Below, piece by piece: positions 24,628-39,138 of a DNA stretch of 64,000 nt (position 1 is the stretch's first letter; every line of letters begins with the position of its first letter). The DNA is from Haliclona indistincta. Taxonomy: Eukaryota > Porifera > Demospongiae > Haplosclerida > Chalinidae. The translations under genes and the position numbers were made by a program. The notes below the pieces were generated by a model, which was not told the DNA's origin, did no database searches, and saw only the letters and a list, made by a program, of their open reading frames with translations. The DNA lies in the NCBI GenBank assembly GCA_964017065.1, contig OZ024787.1, positions 8,045,899 through 8,109,898 of the forward strand, in the 5' to 3' direction.

Positions 24628-27600
24628 TTAATAAATCAGAGATTCTCTCCTCATAAACACTTCAGAAGAAGTAGGTTCAACCAGTTGCTCAGCTGCACTG
24701 ATTTCTTGGCTTCTTAATAAACTTCTGGACTCTTCATTCTTGCTATCATAACAATATTTGATAAAATTGAATTTGTAATGAAAACGAAGAGAGATGTGAA
24801 AAAGCAAAGCTCCAATAAATGTGATGAGAGCAACACTTACACTGATTTTAGTGACTATTTCCTCACTATTGTTATCATTCTGATACACTGCAGCAAGAGC
24901 AGACAGTAAACCAAGATTAAGAAGAGATAAACTCTCTAAGGTATTTAAGTATTTCTTTTGGTAGACTCCTTCAAAATTGACCAGTAGTGAAAGAAGCACA
25001 GTGGTGCTAGCTGTAATGAAGATAAGAGTGCCGAATGTGTCCAAATGAAGCGATACTAGCGTGAACGACATACGAACCAGGAGCAATAGACCAGTCCAAA
25101 ACCGACAGTTGTCCTTGTAAGGTCCATGGTAGGCATCAACGAAAGGCTTGAATTTGATCCAATGCTTGCGAAATAATCTAATTATTGTGAAATGCTTCTC
25201 AATCACTGCATCAAACAGTAGAGCAAGTGTGTAAGGAACAGCAAGAAGTAGAAACAACACAGCTGCTGCCATTAGTATATAGTGCTCTGGTGAAAAATAT
25301 GAAATATTTCCATCCATATACCACACTGTGGTTTTCGATGGCAAATAAATCCAGGACAGTGCTGAAGCAAATATGCGGAAGATCTTTGTAAATGAGAGCA
25401 AGATGAGAGTAGCAAGTACCTGCACTACATTGCCTCCAATCTTGTTGGACAGCCATGTGGAGTAGCGACACAGGACTATGATGGTGGCTATGATGAACCA
25501 TATGTAGAGAGGGAACACAAACTGCAGCCACACCTTGGCATAGGCTGTCATGCCATGGTAAAAGCATGTTTCAATACCGAGGTCAAGATTAAGCCAAGCA
25601 ATGAACTGACTAAGTACTGAAATAGGACCATTAGGAAAGAAGATACCAGTGCTCTCACTTATCTTGACAATACTGGCATAGAATATGAGCCCATTGATGG
25701 TACCAATGGAGACTGTCAAGTTCAAAACCATCAGAAGAGCTACCAAACCAAACCCAGCAGCAGCAAAGGGAATGATCAGAGCCAGGTACGAGAATTGAGG
25801 ACATTGCATACAGTTGTTGGATCCCAGAGCAAGGCTGAGCCCATCCTGACACCTGCCACACAATGTTCCAGTCCTGTTGAGAGCACACTGGGGATCAGGA
25901 TCAGTGAGAGAGAAGCTGACCTGTGCTGTGTTGCAGTAGTCAAAAGGACATTGAGTGTGCACAATTATGTGATCACCGATATTACCAATCCAAATATCTC
26001 CTTGTCGTGTTATAGTGTTAGTGGTAATATTACAGGTGATGGTATCAATAGTATCTTTAAGTTCTTCACATTCACATAATTTGGTTTTATTTGATACTTC
26101 AAATCCAAGTGGACAATTAGTTAGCGATAAGTTAAACAACTTAAATGATTCATTACCAAAAACATTCAGCTTGTATGCTTGGTGTACTGATTTGAGTGCT
26201 ATAGTTGTACAGTTCATGGCACATGTGTTGTGTAGTTCCTTATCAGCTGATGAGTCTGCATTGTCATATGGTTGTATTTCAAGGATTCCTGGAGCAACTC
26301 CACTCCATTGTCCTACAGTGACAACAGAGATATTGATTTCTTCTCCTGGATAGGCTGTCATTGTTAGTTGTGTCCGAGAGCAGTTTACTGTGTTGTTGTC
26401 ATCACAGAAGCAGACATCAGTAGGTTCTGATGATATTACTGAGGGACCAGTCTGTGCTGAATAGTTAAATGTGTTATTAAAGTATTTACTGCCGAATGTT
26501 TGGATTGCGTTAAATACAATGCATTTGCTAATGTCACCTCCAAATAGAACAGTGCCTGCTATATCTGCTCTGTTGCCAATTATAGTTGCTATCGCTGATC
26601 GAGAGAGTGCATTCTCAGAATATTGAAAGAAGCAAGGAGCATGTTTTAGTTGTGTATCAACAAAAATTGCCCCCCCTCTGTGCTTTGCAGTATTATTGGT
26701 GAAGTTGAGAATAGAATCTTCATGTAACACAATGTAAGAGTTTGCATACAAAGCCAGTCCACCTCCGTCAATGCCAGTGTTGTTGTGGAATATTACTGTT
26801 CCATTAACTGCTGCAGTAGTGTGAAACATAGCTAATCCAGTCATATTGTTGTTGTTAGTAATGCTCACATTTCTAAGCACTATTTTGGTAACAAATACAG
26901 CATATATAGCAGGTTGTATTTCGCCACCACGATATGGAAAACTGTTGTTATTAGCAATGAAATTTTCAAGTGTGACAAAAAACAGATTTTGATATTGGTA
27001 GGAAAAGAAGTTTAACTCTAACCCACAACCAATATTGTGAGAGATTTCAGATGATTTTATCTTTATTCTTGTTGGGAATTTTACATCAAAAATATTAATG
27101 GATACAACTGCATGATCAGTTTTGATGTTATTAGTGAATTTACTGTTGAAAATATTCACAGTAAAATCAGCTGGATTATTTTGAAAAAATTCACATTGTT
27201 TGTCCGGATTCTGTAAAGACAGAACTATCAAAGCATGACCAGTGGCACCATAACTAAGTGAATTGCTGATAGTCAGATTATAAATGGGCACATCATGTTC
27301 AGCAGCAGCAATTACAATATTTCCAAAACCTATGTTTCCGAATGCTATAACTGAATCAAGTAAAATTGCAAGACTAAAAGTTCTTTGTAACAATAATATT
27401 GTAATGCCTGTGCTTTGTTTTGACTGACTGTCTCCAAGTGACACATTTGTATTGATAATGAGTAAATCGTAAACAAAAGTTTGAGGATCACAAGCAAGTG
27501 GATCATTATACATGATCACAATGTTACCTCCTTCAAAGTTACCATTAAGGTAACATTTTGTAAACGAAGAATCAGTGATTATCAGATCAACTCCATCGGT

Positions 27601-28136
27601 TTCAACCAAAAGACCAGAACCTGTCCCATTCTGAATAGAAACATGATCAATTGTAATATTGTGGACAGTTTTAAAATAGCCTAGACTGCCTTGACAAAAA
27701 CCCCTCAACTTACAGAAACTTTTCATAATAGCTCCACAGTTAGTGATGGTGACGTACCTGAAGGTGATGTTGGAGCTATTAACAAAAGCGATACCAGTAC
27801 TGGAGTGTTTAGTACACTTGATGACCACTGTAGACTGCCAGACAGTCTCATGAAAGCCGCCTGCTCCATTCTCCCATTACCTTCAAACACAGCATTAGTT
27901 ATGTTTGTGAACACCACTAGTTCCTGAAGATCCAACAAGTGAGTTCCCTCCAAGAAATGAACAACCAAGCCAGAAGAGTTGGAGAAGCTGTCAGCCATCT
28001 TGCCAAATGTAGTGATGTTGTAACAAGGAGTACCAGGACAGTGCCTACTTTCAAACGGCTGAATGTAGACATCTCTTGCTGAGCATAGACATGAGATAGA
28101 GAACAATAGAGGAAGAACGATGCTGTTAGTAGCCAT
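24628..28136 (-). CDS. Beta-helix ectodomain plus multi-TM membrane protein, intronless, one frameshift
   Basis: A single 3.5-kb exon. The start at 28136 gives a signal peptide (MATNSIVLPLLFSISCLCS), then about 500 residues of short Asn/Val/Ile-rich turns (NITFRYVTITNCG, ITIDHVSIQNGTGSG, LRNVSITNNNN) typical of a pectin-lyase-like right-handed beta helix. A Cys-rich EGF-like block follows (CALNRTGTLCGRCQDGLSL), then about seven to eight TM helices with the motif FVDAYHGPYKDNCRFWTGLL. The tail ends in EVFMRRESLIY. This architecture occurs in an expanded, uncharacterised family of sponges and other invertebrates. Near 27856-27864 the frame shifts: the upstream frame stops at 27723, while the other frame continues HETVWQSTVVIKC. 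One missing base (or two extra) would explain it. A 53-nt intron (GTAATG...ACAG) would also restore frame but would delete that conserved-looking segment. About 1169 residues if continuous. Confidence 0.75.
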
Positions 28137-29373
28137 TGAAATACAACCTAAAGGTGATAAATGAACTTAAAATTATTGTAATTATCATAATGGATACCTT
28201 GGTTGAAGAATTACTAGTTGAGCATAAGCATTATTATAGTTATCCAAAAAATACAAATTTGGAGTCTACGTAGCTGCACCATCTATTGTTGTAGTACTGT
28301 ACTGAAAGTAAAAGTATATTTTTTAGCAGTTAGTACACTTGTTTGTTCAACTTTAGATCAGTTTACACTTTGCTCTCATGAGTGTATTTGAAATGGAACT
28401 TGTTTATCACAATATTACATCATGTGTACATGATTATTATCAAAATCCACTTTCTATTTTGAACATGCATGGGTTTCAGTGGCGTAGGAAGGGGGCCAGG
28501 GGGGCAATTGCCCCTTTTTTGCTGACTTGGTAGATGAATTAATTCATACAGGGCTATGTTGGCCACGTGGTTGATTTAGTGCAAGCCACATGTAAACTAG
28601 CTATTTTATCTCTGTTTACACCAAGCCAACTGCCAGCTATGATGTCTACACTAGATAGGCATTGAAATTAAACTGCTAAAAATTGCAGCAGTTCAATTTC
28701 AAACTTTTTCTGGGGGAGGACCCCAGACCCCCCACTTTTTTATAATTTGCCCCCTCATTTCAAAAATCCTGCCTACGCCCCTGGGTTTATTCACTTTAAA
28801 TCAAATTTATGTTATAGTTGTATCTTCCTATGACGAGTATACGGGATGATATAACTGATTTATTTGAGGAAATAATTATGATTATGCATATGCATAGCGT
28901 GAGAAATTAATTTCTCAGTCCTAATAATACTTATCTTTCTTGTCGTACTATGTTTCCCTACTGAGAAGTGCAACAATCAATCATGCAAGTACTGATTATA
29001 CAAATGAGCGGAATTTCTTTCCAATTCAGTACACTTATAGCTAGGTGGTTCTTTTAGCATCACTTCTAGGCATGCTATTATTTTTACAAGCTCTGTTATA
29101 ATTAAGCCATAATTTAATTCGTAGGTCAACTATAAAAACTACAAATTCAGCCAATTTTGTTGGGTAAGCCTATAAGAACAAAAACACGTACTTCAGATCA
29201 AAATAATGTTTACTTTATGAAAACAATAACATGAATGTGCACAATAGTTCTGCTTCTGATTATGAAACTGTATTTTACTGTGTCATTTGAGTTTCCTGTA
29301 TAATTATAATTTATGGCAACGTAAAAGTTAATTATACAATGGTTGAAGTTAATTATGTATTGCTGGAACATCG
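28137..29373. other. Intergenic with one MITE
   Basis: AT-rich spacer between the beta-helix gene's 5' end and the 3' end of the next receptor. No exon recognised. Confidence 0.5.
28477..28783. mobile_element. hAT-like MITE, ends CAGTGGCGTAGG
   Basis: Left end CAGTGGCGTAGGAAGG and right end, reversed, CAGGGGCGTAGGCAGG form terminal inverted repeats. GGGTTT lies on both sides; 5-6 bp of direct repeat can be seen. The subterminal regions are rich in G (left) and C (right). No coding sequence. Confidence 0.7.
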
Positions 29374-31676
29374 TCAACAGAAGTTGTTTTTTTCTGGTAA
29401 CACCATCTCCAATTCTTCAATTCTACTTGACAGATCAAGAGTTTGATGAGTAGCTGATTTTGGCTTATCGACAAGTCCTCGTAGAGAGCAGGTTACATTG
29501 TCCTGCAGTTCAACTCTTACTACTCCATATGACTCATTCGCAACTGACTGGATGTTATCAGTTTTGCATTCTATATGTAATTATATAAATTATTACAATG
29601 CAAAAGCTACAGTTAAAGTAAATAGCTAGTTTGTCTATATACACATGCTGTGTTTACTATCTCCGCCAGCATACACTGAAGTTGTTTACATACTGTCATG
29701 TGAAATGCTCAGTGCAAAGGCATTGTGCTCTGCTTATTGTATACATGTACATAATGATAGATATTTTCAAGAAGACTATTACAGTGATAATTTTCTTCTA
29801 GCTAAATGTCGATATTGGTATGATACTTACTTTTCTTCCTTCTTATCTTTACGATCACCACAATTGACACGATCACCAAACAACTGATTAGTGCTATCAG
29901 TCCAATAATACTACCAATGATGATTAAAATAGGGGGGGGACCTGGCCCTGTATTGAGAGTTGTTAATGGAGAATTTTTGAGGGGCTCAATTCACTGTCTG
30001 AATTAAAGTAACTATTATTGACTCACTTGCGATACTAGTCGGAAAGGTAGGTGTTGTTGATGAAAGCATTATCACTAATAATTAAAAATAATACCATAAG
30101 ATTCAGAATAATTTGTATTACCTTCAAGTCCATTAATATCTGCAGGCGGATAAACATCAGATTTCATTGCACTTTTACCAAATAGATTACTAGCACTGAC
30201 TGCAAACCGATGTCGTCCTGGTTTATTAAAGGGGACGGCAATGGTGTAGTTCATTAGACCTGATGAGATATTAGTCAGTGTGACTGGTACATATGTTACA
30301 GCATTCTGTTCACTGATGATAGATACATTGAAATTCAAAGACGTATGACCACCGTACAAGAACACTTTTACAGCAAATTGCAGTATTCCTGCAATAACAT
30401 CAGTGATGATTGGTACAGATGGAACACCTACAGAAATTTAAGAAAATGGGATCGTAAGCTAAGTCTAGAGTAAGGTTTTGACATAGAGTCCTTTACACTA
30501 ACCTGATGTAACCAATTCATAATTTGTTTTTTGGTGTTGCACATCATTAAACTTGTTAGTTGTAATGACAGTACATGAGTAGTTTGTTCCAGCGGTCACG
30601 TTCTCCGGCGCAGTTGGTAAAACAATCGTACCATTGCTGCATGTGTTGGAACTACCACAGATCAAGAATAATTCACTACTAATCTCCTCTTCATCGCAAC
30701 ATTTCACCACTATGATAGTGAGGCCGAAACCCCATGTTACACTGAGTTTACCATTAGCATGTTTCAATTCAGGTTCTGTAATGCAAGGAGAAACAAATCG
30801 TTTCTAATTAAAATGCAACATCAGGACCAGGAGCCACATCACAATTATGACACGCATGCATTAAAGTTACATGACTCACCATAATTCACAACAAATGAAG
30901 CTATAGCAGAACCAAGAATATTTGTAGCAGTGACAGTGTATATTCCTGCGTCATCCTTTGTGAAGACAGGAATGTATATTGAGGTTGCAGACACATTCCC
31001 AGTATAGACCATTCCATTCCTGGTCCAGGTGAAGTTGTTGCCAACATCAGGGTTTGCCTCTAAAGACAAGCTCCGGAAAAATGGCATTCTTAGCTTCACA
31101 TTTTCATCAAAGTAGCCAGCAGTGTAGTTTGGTGAAACTATAATTTATAGATTATTTGTACAATACTCTTTACAGTACATGTAACATGTATAACGGCAAC
31201 AAATCTGTTGAGATCATAACCATCATACTTTTGAAACTGTAAATAATAAAGCACCAAAGGAGCAGATGCCTCGGTGCAGTAGCATGTATGCTAGCATGCA
31301 ATTAGCAGATGCATATGACAGCACGTATGCATGAATGCAGTAGATCCATGGAAGCATCAAAACAGTATCATAGAAGCATGCAATGCAAGCTACAGTAGAA
31401 GTGACCAGCAGATCCATGGAAGTTGGAACATGCAGGCAAGCAGCAGATCATAGCAACAGTGCTATGGAAGCACAGGCTAGTGGCAGCTATCCAGCAGCAG
31501 GCAGCAGATCATAGCAACAGTGCTATGGAAGTGCAGGCTAGTGACAGCTAGCTTATCCAGCAGCAGGCAGCAGATCATAGCAACAGTGCTATGGAAGCGC
31601 AGGCTAGTGGCAGCTATTCAGCAGCAGCAGCAGATCGTAGCAACAGTGCTATGGAAGCACAGGCTAGTAGCAGCTA

Positions 31677-31709
<33 letters not shown>

Positions 31710-32160
31710 TCATAGCATCAGTTCTATGGAAGGGCAGGCTAGTGGCAGCTATCCAGCAGCTGTACAAGCTGTTGTACAAAAGTTGTATTGAAGCCAAACA
31801 GAATGATGTAGCTGGGCGTGACTGTAAACTGCTCTGCTCGCTCCGGCTCACATGTCGAGCAGCTAAGTGAACTCAAACACGCTTTCGCTCGCTAGTTTCA
31901 CTGCTGCCAATGGAGTCGCGAGCTGTACTATCACAGATCAAGCCTTCAAGTTGCACTGTAGCCATCTGTAGACAGTTTTGTCTATGAAGTAGGCCCGAGC
32001 GCTCAAGACGGCTGTTTAGGTTAGCAAATCACGCCATAACTTCAAAACAAAGGCTTTAATAGCAAAGCTGTCAAATTTGATTTTCATAAACTATCGAGAT
32101 CTACCTGTATTGCAAGTTTCAGCGCTTAGTAGCAAGCGGTTGCTGAGATACGCATTGCGA

Positions 32161-32226
<66 letters not shown>

Positions 32227-32642
32227 ACAGACTACTGTAGCGCTGTATGCCTCGTGGCTTGCTCACATAGCACATGTAAGGTGAGACTCGCAATCACAAT
32301 GGAAGAAGGCTGTATTACACAAGTAAAAACTGCTCCATTATCTCCTCTTGTCACATTTGGATAAGTAAAAGAAGTCAAAGATAGTGTCTGTGTTGTATCA
32401 TCCACTATGGCTAGTCCTGCAACACCATTGACATGAACATCAATAAGTCCAGTTCCTGTTTGTATAGTACAGTTACCCATAAAGTCACTTCCCTCACCAA
32501 CCGGGTTCATCGATGTTACAATTGATTGACCTATTATCAACAAAACATCATAATCATGACATCAACTTATAGACTTACATGTGCTTAAGAGGGGTGCCAG
32601 TATTGATAAAAGCACAAGTGTTACCGAGTAGCTAAACTCCAT
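29374..32642 (-). CDS. Type I receptor with two Ig and two FN3-like domains, 508 aa
   Basis: Eight exons, 32642-32579, 32530-32267, 31137-30880, 30775-30503, 30427-30122, 30074-30027, 29947-29831 and 29570-29374, sum to 1527 nt, every junction in phase 1. Order: signal peptide (MEFSYSVTLVLLSILAPLLS); Ig domain 1, homologous to the small Ig gene (MNPVGEGSDFMGNC, DNGAVFTC); Ig domain 2 of I-set shape in which both disulfide Cys positions are replaced (SLSLEANP, DDAGIYTVTATN); two FN3-like domains; stalk (STTPTFPTSIA); TM (LIIIGSIIGLIALISCLVIVS); basic KIRRKK; and a tail with NESYGVVRV and a Cys-terminal KNNFC. It is probably a surface recognition receptor. Intron 2 holds a CAG-rich minisatellite and a CA repeat. 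Confidence 0.8.
31440..31765. repeat. Minisatellite, five units of about 60-75 bp, CAG-rich
   Basis: Units begin CAGCAGATCATAGCAACAG, continue through GCTATGGAAG and AGGCTAGTGGCAGCTATC, and end in a variable CAG run. They lie in intron 2 of the 508-aa receptor. Open frames across it are repeat artefacts. Confidence 0.9.
32164..32224. repeat. (CA)n microsatellite
   Basis: CA repeat beginning about 40 bp past the donor of Ig exon 2 of the 508-aa receptor. Confidence 0.95.
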
Positions 32643-33154
32643 ATTCAACACAGACTAGCTTGAGTCCTAGCGGTAAGTATTCATAATAGTTTTCTAATTC
32701 CTTATTAGGTATGTTGGTTTACGTATTGTGAGGGTTCGTGAGTGAGCATTGCATGATGATATTTTGTTCAGCAGTGTAGCACACTAACCTCATCACGGAT
32801 GTTGAATCTCACGCATACACACATCTATAATAGCTACTCAATGATTTTTTACTGGATGTAGATTGAAAAACATTGTGACATAAGAAAAGCAAAGTTTGTA
32901 TTAAGTGAGCTTGTCAGAGGAAAATTTGGCGTCTACTTGTGCAATTAGATTTAGAATGGGAGATGAACTGTTGATAACCAAGATTCTTTCCATTCTCCTC
33001 TTCAGCATTCGCATAAATTTGAAGCATCCCCTTGTAGTGTCCCTTGTCTTCCAGCCAGTCGAGGAGTTCAAAGCTGCTGGTACCAGTGAAAGACCACTGA
33101 AGGAGGTCACTGTGACCTTTATTATCTATGCAAATAATTGATGTCCTACCACTA

Positions 33155-33720
33155 TTGCGCTTTGTAGGTAGGTTGTCAGAAGCAAGCAGACAGGGTCTAG
33201 CTTGTGGTCTTGATACAGTTTACAAACTGACACATTCCAAACTGTGTGTTTTGTATATACAAAAGTATAAAATATTGAAACCTTGCCCATGGTGAGTCTG
33301 AAGAGTCTAGATCGTTTCCAGCAATAGTCATCGATGCTAAGCGCAGCTCGTTCTTGACGATCACTTTGCTGCGCAGCTACAATGCTGAATCTAAGCAACA
33401 TACATAGCAGGTGTCTGGCTATCAGTTGTGCAAGAGATTTTTCTTAACTCACTAAAAATGTGCATTTATGCCTCAAACTTGCCGTGGACATCAACTCACA
33501 GTACAGCTGTTAACAAAACCTTACATTGACCATTGATGGAAATGATCTAGCCACTTTAGACTACACAGGCAATCAATCTTTCAGCACTGTAGGATGTGTA
33601 CATACTTACATGTAATGTTAACAAAAACTCAGTTTTGGAATGTGTCAGTTTGTGGTACATTGTGTAAACTGTATCAAAAGCACAAGCTAGACTATCTTTT
33701 GACAACAAAGTGCTGTACCA
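33155..33720. repeat. Inverted repeat, arms about 90 bp
   Basis: The plus-strand arm at about 33628-33720 (TTTTGGAATGTGTCAGTTTG, then AAACTGTATCAAAAGCACAA) recurs on the minus strand at about 33155-33245 (TTTGGAATGTGTCAGTTTG, then AAACTGTATCAAGACCACAA) with small indels. The spacer is about 380 bp. Possibly the two ends of an element or a fold-back duplication. Confidence 0.65.
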
Positions 33721-34060
33721 TCACCAATGGCAATACCGGAAGAGGATTCCGTATTTGTTGCAGGTCATCGCAGCAATTAAGCCACTGATACTTAGGAATT
33801 TTACTTTTGGACTATGGAATACTGCTATGTGTACTATTTTTGCAAGGCCTGTAGAATCTGAACAAAATGTAGTAATGTGTTCACTGCTCGCTGAAGTGAA
33901 GATGACCATAGATGAGATCATTGACATGACTGAAGAACAGATCTCCTTTCAGATCGCAGTATCACATCTGTTCACTAAGTAACTGAACGCGTGTTTCAGA
34001 GCCTCTGGTACTGCTGGCAATAGACCACCACCAATCGCCATTTTCATCGACCCAGCCTAG

Positions 34061-34100
34061 CCTCGTTCCCAGGCTTTCTATCGAGATCCTGGGAACGAGG
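34061..34100. repeat. Perfect 13-bp hairpin CCTCGTTCCCAGG
   Basis: Arms 34061-34073 and 34088-34100 are exact inverse complements with a 14-base loop. It looks like the end motif of a dispersed repeat. Confidence 0.7.
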
Positions 34101-34261
34101 TTACGACCAAGCCCTCTTATGACTTGAACAATCCCACCCGTTTGTGCATAAAACAAAATCTTTATCAAGAGATATACAACTATAGATTGAAATGTTGAGG
34201 AATGATGTAGACAGAGAGAAATGACGAAACAAAACAGAGACTTAAAATACTGGTAAATAAA

Positions 34262-37494
<3,233 letters not shown>

Positions 37495-37667
37495 CACCCT
37501 AAAGCGCTGTTAGTGGAGAGAGAAAGCGTAGCAGATGTACTAGCTAGAATACATCGGAAAGACACAACAACTGCTCGTACCTCGACAACATTGCTGCAAA
37601 TGGGCGCGTCGTATTATAAATACGACACGCCCATAGTTATTAACAATGAGTCGATGATGACTTAGCA
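37495..37667. promoter_or_regulatory. Divergent promoter (TMEM184 / C1A-1) with TATA box in a palindrome
   Basis: The 173 bp between the start codons hold arms GGGCGCGTCGTATT (37602-37615) and AATACGACACGCCC (37619-37632), a near-perfect hairpin with one mismatch. TATAAATA at 37615-37622 lies at its centre, about 46 bp before the C1A-1 ATG. Confidence 0.5.
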
Positions 37668-38903
37668 ATGCGCGCGAGCATTGCACACGCAAGCACACGC
37701 ATAGCACTAGTGATAGTGATGTCTGCTGTCTTCTTTTGCCTTTTGGCTCTTTTCTCCTTGTCCCAAGGCTCTGATCAGCCTGATTTCAAGCAATGGAGCT
37801 CATTGTACTTACCTGATGCAACTCAGGAAGACCTGAACGCGATTTATCCAACTTGGAAGAAAAATGCTGAGCTAGTATCTGCTCACAACCAGCAGAACAG
37901 CCAGTTTACCATGACACTCAACAAATTTGCTCATTTGGTGAGATAAAATTTAAGCAGTGTCTAGTATCATGTTCCGTTTTTTTTTTGTACTGCAGACTCC
38001 TGATCAAGTGCCCAAGGTTCGTCCTCTATCATCATTGGAGAGCAAAGCTCAGTTTGATGCAGTAAATGGTGCTCCTCCAAAGTCATTCGACTGGCGTGAA
38101 CACAATGTGATTACTCAAGTACATGACCTACTAATAGATGCAAAGACTAACTGCACTAGTTCTCTAGTTGTCTCTGACGCTATCAGTAGCTTGAGCGCAG
38201 CTGTATCTAAAGATCTCGTCCAGTTCAGCTACCGGCAAGTTTTTGAATGCTGCTGGCGCTGTGACTGCACTGCATCGTATGACATTGGTGACTGCATCAC
38301 TAAGTTAAACCTGTGTCCAACTGATGAATATCCACAGCAGCCGCCCTCACAGTGCCAGTGCTTCAACGAGAAGGAGTGTACCTTCCGTGTGAAAGGAGTG
38401 CAGTCTATTCATTCTGGAAAAGAGACAGACCTGCTGTCTGCAGTATTGATCAGCCCAGTGATGGCTGCTATAGATGTACCTGAATCACTGCAGGTTAGCA
38501 AATGAAGAATAACCCAATACGCAGATGTGCAGCTGAGAAAATGTGTTTTTTTCATTGTCTTGTGTTATAGATACTTTTTATGCTAGAATCATCCCAGTGC
38601 TTTTGTTTGTTTGTTTGTTTGAACAGGTCTACCAATCTGGAATATATTCAAGTGACGATTGCTCCACTACTCAGCTTAATCACATGGTCTTTGTGGTTGG
38701 TTATGGAGAGAATGAGGATGGTGAAAAGTACTGGATCTGCAAGAACAGCTGGGGTAACAAAATATTTAAAAAAAATCATAAAAATTATATTGCTCTATCC
38801 TTCTGTAGGGCCAGACTGGGGCATGAATGGATATTTCTTGCTTGCTAGGGATCAGAATAACATGTGTGGAATAGCAACACAAGCTTCGTACCTCTATGGT
38901 TGA
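37668..38903 (+). CDS. Papain/cathepsin-like (C1A) protein 1, predicted inactive
   Basis: Four exons, 37668-37937, 37996-38493, 38627-38753 and 38809-38903, give 990 nt and 329 residues. Signal sequence, short I29-type propeptide ([28 protein letters not shown]), then [14 protein letters not shown]. The family's QGxCGSCWAFS segment is replaced by [17 protein letters not shown], so the nucleophile Cys-Trp pair is missing; a Cys stands one residue before the expected site. His ([12 protein letters not shown]) and Asn (YWICKNSWG) are kept. A Cys-rich insert ECCWRCDC...NLCPTD...CQCFNEKEC is specific to this array. It is probably secreted or lysosomal and non-proteolytic, with a binding or inhibitor-like role. 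It also lacks the oxyanion Gln seen in copies 2-4. Confidence 0.82.
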
Positions 38904-39076
38904 CTGTTGACTCTCTCTCAGAAAGACATAATTATATGCTGTGATTATGTATTTTTGTTCAAATTCAGAACTAGCAGCTTAAATTTGTCTCCCCATTGGC
39001 AAGAGCTATGAACTCCTGTCGTGTAACGTGTATAGTGTATTATATAACTTCATTTTGGGCAGCTATTGCTTTGTGG

Positions 39077-39138
39077 AAGGCGGGGCTGAAATTAGCAGAA
39101 TGGGCGTGTCTCATAACTAAATAACTCCTCCTCCCGCA
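39077..39138 (+). promoter_or_regulatory. Shared upstream motif of C1A genes 2-4
   Basis: GGGGCTGAA and GGCGTGTCTCA stand about 55 and 36 bp before the ATG of C1A-2. The same pair occurs before C1A-3 (GGGGCTCAA, GGCGTGTCTCAAGGCTAGG) and C1A-4 (GGGGCTGAA, GGCGTGTCTCAAGGCTAGG). It is a likely core promoter element copied with the genes. Confidence 0.5.

Larger units (their letters stand above)
32643..34261. other. Intergenic, repeat-derived
   Basis: No gene recognised. It holds a large inverted repeat (33155-33720) and a small hairpin (34061-34100). A short open frame near 32905-33115 on the minus strand (FELLDWLEDKGHYKGMLQIY) looks protein-like but has no recognisable family or exon context. 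Confidence 0.45.

Noticed and set aside
31520..31870. Open frames over the CAG-rich minisatellite
   Set aside because: They repeat with the DNA unit, exist in several frames, and lie in an intron of the receptor gene.
32905..33141. Possible exon on either strand
   Set aside because: One minus-strand frame looks protein-like, but no family, partner exon or clear gene boundary could be found.
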